Positions 6,925 to 8,649 of a stretch of DNA of 8,649 bases are shown piece by piece. How positions within the stretch are numbered: position 1 is the stretch's first letter; every line of letters starts with the position of its first letter. Source of the DNA: Deltaproteobacteria bacterium ADurb.Bin026 (GTDB lineage: Bacteria; Desulfobacterota; Syntrophorhabdia; Syntrophorhabdales; Syntrophorhabdaceae); NCBI GenBank assembly GCA_002071245.1, contig MWEV01000107.1, forward strand, positions 1 through 8,649, in the 5' to 3' direction. Both the position numbers and the translations under genes were made by a program. Under the pieces are notes generated by a model. That model saw only the letters and a list, made by a program, of their open reading frames with translations, was not told the origin of the DNA and searched no databases.

Positions 6925-6953
6925 AGTATGCCCAATAGTATCATAAATGACAA
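6925..6953 (-). promoter_or_regulatory. Candidate sigma-70 promoter for epimerase/hydrolase unit
   Basis: On the minus strand TTGTCA (6953-6948) is followed after 17 bases by CATACT (6930-6925). That would give a short leader of about 20 bases containing the GGAGG. TATGAT (6944-6939), preceded 16 bases upstream by TTGTTT, is a competing choice. Neither is a perfect match, so the exact promoter is uncertain. Confidence 0.4.
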
Positions 6954-7000
6954 CCCGAAAAAACAAAAAACAGTTGTGTTAAATTCACGATTCAAACGAT

Positions 7001-7017
7001 TATTGCTTTGTGCAATA
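7001..7017. repeat. Small inverted repeat in the divergent intergenic region
   Basis: TATTGC (7001-7006) pairs with GCAATA (7012-7017) around a five-base loop. It lies between the two divergent promoters. There is no T-tract on either side and the stem is short and A+T-rich, so a terminator is unlikely; a protein-binding half-site pair is possible. Confidence 0.45.
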
Positions 7018-7038
7018 GTTATAAGACTTAATAGTTAT
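7014..7038. repeat. 9-base direct repeat upstream of the tRNA promoter
   Basis: AATAGTTAT occurs at 7014-7022 and again at 7030-7038, a 16-base step. The second copy ends on the first T of the TTGACA -35 box, a position suited to a regulator. In A+T-rich DNA it may also be chance. Confidence 0.4.
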
Positions 7039-7067
7039 TGACAATAGCAGCCGTTATATCGTATATG
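7038..7067 (+). promoter_or_regulatory. Sigma-70 promoter for the tRNA
   Basis: A perfect -35 box TTGACA (7038-7043) is followed after 18 bases by TATATG (7062-7067). Transcription would begin near 7074, a few bases before the tRNA at 7081. There is no obvious terminator after the tRNA, so this promoter may also serve the downstream exported-protein gene. Confidence 0.65.
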
Positions 7068-7080
7068 AAAAAGACATTGT

Positions 7081-7154
7081 GGCGGTGTAGCTCAGATGGT
7101 TAGAGCATGCGGCTCATATCCGCAGTGTCCGGGGTTCAATTCCCTGCACCGCCA
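7081..7154 (+). tRNA. tRNA-Met (anticodon CAT), elongator type
   Basis: A complete 74-base cloverleaf is visible. The acceptor stem GGCGGTG (7081-7087) pairs fully with CACCGCC (7147-7153). The D arm is GCTC/GAGC (7090-7093 with 7103-7106). The anticodon stem TGCGG/CCGCA encloses CTCATAT, with CAT at 7115-7117. The T arm (7130-7134 with 7142-7146, one G-U pair) encloses TTCAATT, and A7154 is the discriminator. CCA is not encoded, so it must be added after transcription. Fully paired position 1-72 and the absence of three G-C pairs flanking the anticodon loop argue against an initiator tRNA. A CAT-anticodon tRNA could instead be tRNA-Ile2 modified with lysidine; elongator Met seems more likely from overall resemblance. 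Confidence 0.93.
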
Positions 7155-7190
7155 TTAAATTCTTCTCTAAATGCTTTCCAAAATTATTAT

Positions 7191-7196
7191 AAGGAG
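7191..7196 (+). promoter_or_regulatory. Ribosome binding site for the exported TPR-like protein
   Basis: AAGGAG lies seven bases before ATG 7204. An in-frame ATG at 7171 would add 11 residues but has no comparable site, so 7204 is preferred. Confidence 0.8.
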
Positions 7197-7203
7197 TCGC
7201 TTA

Positions 7204-7767
7204 ATGTCAAAATCGATTTTTAAATTGTCTTTAAATATTCTGATCATCCTTACATTGCTTCTTCCGTGTCTGTCTTATAGTGCAGAAAAAAAACCAAAAA
7301 AACCCCCTGTGGCGGCACCTCCTCAGGAAACTGTGATAACAGATTCAAACATATCCGCCTTCATCAAAAAGGGGGATGAAATGTTTAAAAAGGGTGACAT
7401 CGAATCTTCTCTGAGGATTTACCTAAAGGTATACAGCCATTCAAAAGATATACTGGCAGCCGCTGCAATCGTTCAAACTCAATACGAAAGGGTGCTCAAT
7501 GATGCATCTGCCTCACAGGATGATAAAGAAACCATCCTGTTAAAGCAGAAACGGTTGAAACAGATAACACCAAAATACACATCCATCAAAGAATCTATGG
7601 CTTACAACCTCGGCTATATTTATTCAAAAAGGGGTGATTCAGAAAGAGCAAGAAAATATTTGACTGAGGTGCTCGAAACAACGCCATTTTCTTTAAAAAA
7701 AGATTCATTGTGGATGAATACAAAAAACTTGCTTCTTGGTCAGTATGGTCTGGAAGGCGAATTCTAA
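7204..7767 (+). CDS. Exported TPR-like repeat protein
   Basis: This 187-residue protein begins with a classical signal peptide: a Lys-containing N-terminus, a hydrophobic core at about 9-21, and a likely signal peptidase I site after SYSA (residue 27). A Cys22 in LLPC does not fit a good lipobox, so a lipoprotein is unlikely though not excluded. A Lys/Pro-rich linker (28-40) follows. Two helical segments look like tetratricopeptide repeats: about 52-85 (IKKGDEMFKKGDIESSLRI) and about 131-165 (YNLGYIYSKRGDSERARKY). Such proteins usually act as periplasmic or envelope scaffolds for protein partners. It starts 49 bases after the tRNA, possibly read from its promoter, and its stop codon directly abuts the start of the next gene, so the two probably work together. 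I cannot name a specific partner. Confidence 0.8.
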   Translation: MSKSIFKLSLNILIILTLLLPCLSYSAEKKPKKPPVAAPPQETVITDSNISAFIKKGDEMFKKGDIESSLRIYLKVYSHSKDILAAAAIVQTQYERVLNDASASQDDKETILLKQKRLKQITPKYTSIKESMAYNLGYIYSKRGDSERARKYLTEVLETTPFSLKKDSLWMNTKNLLLGQYGLEGEF

Positions 7768-8649
7768 GTGGAACAGACATATCTAATAGCCCATGATATT
7801 GTTAAATCATTGGGTATTGATCGTTCAATCCGCAATATATATTTCGAAAATACAGATTCCCCTTGGAACGAAAAGGCGCTGATAAAAAGAAAAAAAGACT
7901 ATCTCGATGTCAAGGCAACCATATGGGACGACAAGGAATTCCTATATGGTAGAATTTACAGATTATTTCTCTATGTATACGATGTTCTGAACCCACAATT
8001 CCAATATAATCCTCAGATGTCTCCAGACGAGTACAAGGAGCCACGTTTGAAAGACCGTCACAACCAAATATGGAGTATTTATGTTGACAGCAGGATAGAA
8101 AAAGGGGGCATAGAAAATTTTTTTAACAAGGCAGTCAGAAAAAATATATTTATTGATGCAGAAAAGGATTTAACCTGGGAGGAATCTTCCCTCATCTTTC
8201 AGAAATTGTGGGAAAGAGAATCTTACACATACCCCGAAATAACCGATTATACATACAACCTTTCATCCATAACTGAAAACAAAATAACACAACCGGTATC
8301 GTTTGAACTTGACATGATTAAACGTCTCAAGAACTTATCCGTAAAAGACCATATTGATAACATCCAGTCTGGGATAATAAGGAACATAGTAAACGAACTG
8401 CTCAGTTACACCGCATACCACTGCAAAGACATTTTTTTTCAACCCTCACATTTCGGTATCACAATGACATACCATAAGGCTTTTTTTGCAGAGATGATAC
8501 CAACAATGGAAAATACCTTGCTTTTAACGCTAATCAATCCGATATCCCGTTTAAATGAAACAACAATCTTAACAGAGGAATCAGATATAGAATCAACTCA
8601 GCAGTTCATCAGAGATACATACAACAGGTTTTCAATGCAAATGGGTTAG
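7768..8649 (+). CDS. Uncharacterised soluble protein, 293 residues
   Basis: I do not recognise this protein. It has no signal peptide, no membrane segment and no cysteine cluster; charged and aromatic residues are abundant, suggesting a globular cytosolic protein. A notable stretch is GRIYRLFLYVYDVLNPQF at about 52-69. RHNQIWSIYVDSRIEKGG follows at about 92-109; its Arg-Asn and Asp-Arg pattern could be a conserved core. No HEXXH, Walker or helix-turn-helix motif is evident. The start is GTG 7768, immediately after the preceding TAA, with GGAAGG ten bases upstream inside the upstream gene, so translation is probably coupled to the exported TPR-like protein. The stop is the last codon of the window, so the gene is complete. 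The reading frame is long and clean with typical codon use, so it is very likely real. Confidence 0.8.
   Translation: MEQTYLIAHDIVKSLGIDRSIRNIYFENTDSPWNEKALIKRKKDYLDVKATIWDDKEFLYGRIYRLFLYVYDVLNPQFQYNPQMSPDEYKEPRLKDRHNQIWSIYVDSRIEKGGIENFFNKAVRKNIFIDAEKDLTWEESSLIFQKLWERESYTYPEITDYTYNLSSITENKITQPVSFELDMIKRLKNLSVKDHIDNIQSGIIRNIVNELLSYTAYHCKDIFFQPSHFGITMTYHKAFFAEMIPTMENTLLLTLINPISRLNETTILTEESDIESTQQFIRDTYNRFSMQMG

Noticed and set aside
6897..6995. Upstream extension of the epimerase frame, 33 codons with a hydrophobic stretch
   Set aside because: The family N-terminus is MKVLVTGG and GGAGG precedes ATG 6896; the extension covers the likely promoter and has no family counterpart.
7001..7017. Hairpin considered as a rho-independent terminator
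   Set aside because: The stem is six A+T-rich pairs and no T-tract follows on either strand.
7081..7154. tRNA considered as initiator tRNA-fMet
   Set aside because: Position 1-72 is a normal G-C pair and the anticodon stem lacks the three consecutive G-C pairs of initiators.
7171..7203. Earlier ATG for the exported TPR-like protein
   Set aside because: It has no ribosome site, whereas ATG 7204 has AAGGAG at ideal spacing and gives a normal signal peptide.
1..8649. CRISPR array, insertion sequence or prophage
   Set aside because: No regularly spaced repeats, transposase or integrase motifs, or terminal inverted repeats were seen; the tRNA 3' end shows no duplicated copy within the window that would mark an attachment site.

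Overview
The window is an A+T-rich bacterial segment with short intergenic gaps. It carries a respiratory gene cluster, an unusual restriction-enzyme-like gene, a minus-strand pair of metabolic genes, a tRNA and two poorly characterised genes. The respiratory set suggests an anaerobic or facultative organism of the former Deltaproteobacteria (Desulfobacterota-like). It comprises an SdhAB-type succinate dehydrogenase/fumarate reductase, a Tat-dependent Rieske protein and a b6-like cytochrome b. Two of these genes appear to start with TTG, and the tRNA lacks an encoded CCA end. The taxonomic placement is an inference from gene content and is not secure.

Layout. Bases 1-3235 (+) hold a tight operon: the 3' part of the flavoprotein gene (sdhA/frdA), sdhB, a Rieske Fe-S protein, cytochrome b fused to its subunit-IV part, and an 81-residue exported or membrane-anchored small protein. 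The first four genes overlap one another by 4, 11 and 20 bases, which suggests translational coupling and matched production. No membrane-anchor gene (sdhC/D) follows sdhB, and no cytochrome c gene follows cytochrome b inside the window. The cluster therefore looks like a genetic union of a succinate/fumarate enzyme with the catalytic core of a quinol-oxidising bc-type complex.

Bases 3269-5176 (+) encode a 635-residue protein laid out like a type IIG restriction-modification enzyme (N-terminal PD-(D/E)XK-like nuclease, then an Eco57I-like adenine methyltransferase). Both the SAM-binding motif and the NPPY catalytic motif are replaced, and the reading frame is intact. This is the most unusual item in the window: an apparently maintained pseudo-methyltransferase.

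Bases 5173-6896 (-) hold an RNase Z-like metallo-beta-lactamase-fold hydrolase and, upstream of it in transcription, a GalE-like NAD-dependent sugar epimerase. The hydrolase gene converges on the restriction-like gene with overlapping stop codons.

Bases 6897-7080 form a divergent regulatory region with candidate promoters for the epimerase (-) and a tRNA-Met(CAT) gene (+, 7081-7154), plus a small hairpin and a 9-base direct repeat. After the tRNA come an exported TPR-like protein (7204-7767) and an abutting gene for a soluble protein that I do not recognise (7768-8649).
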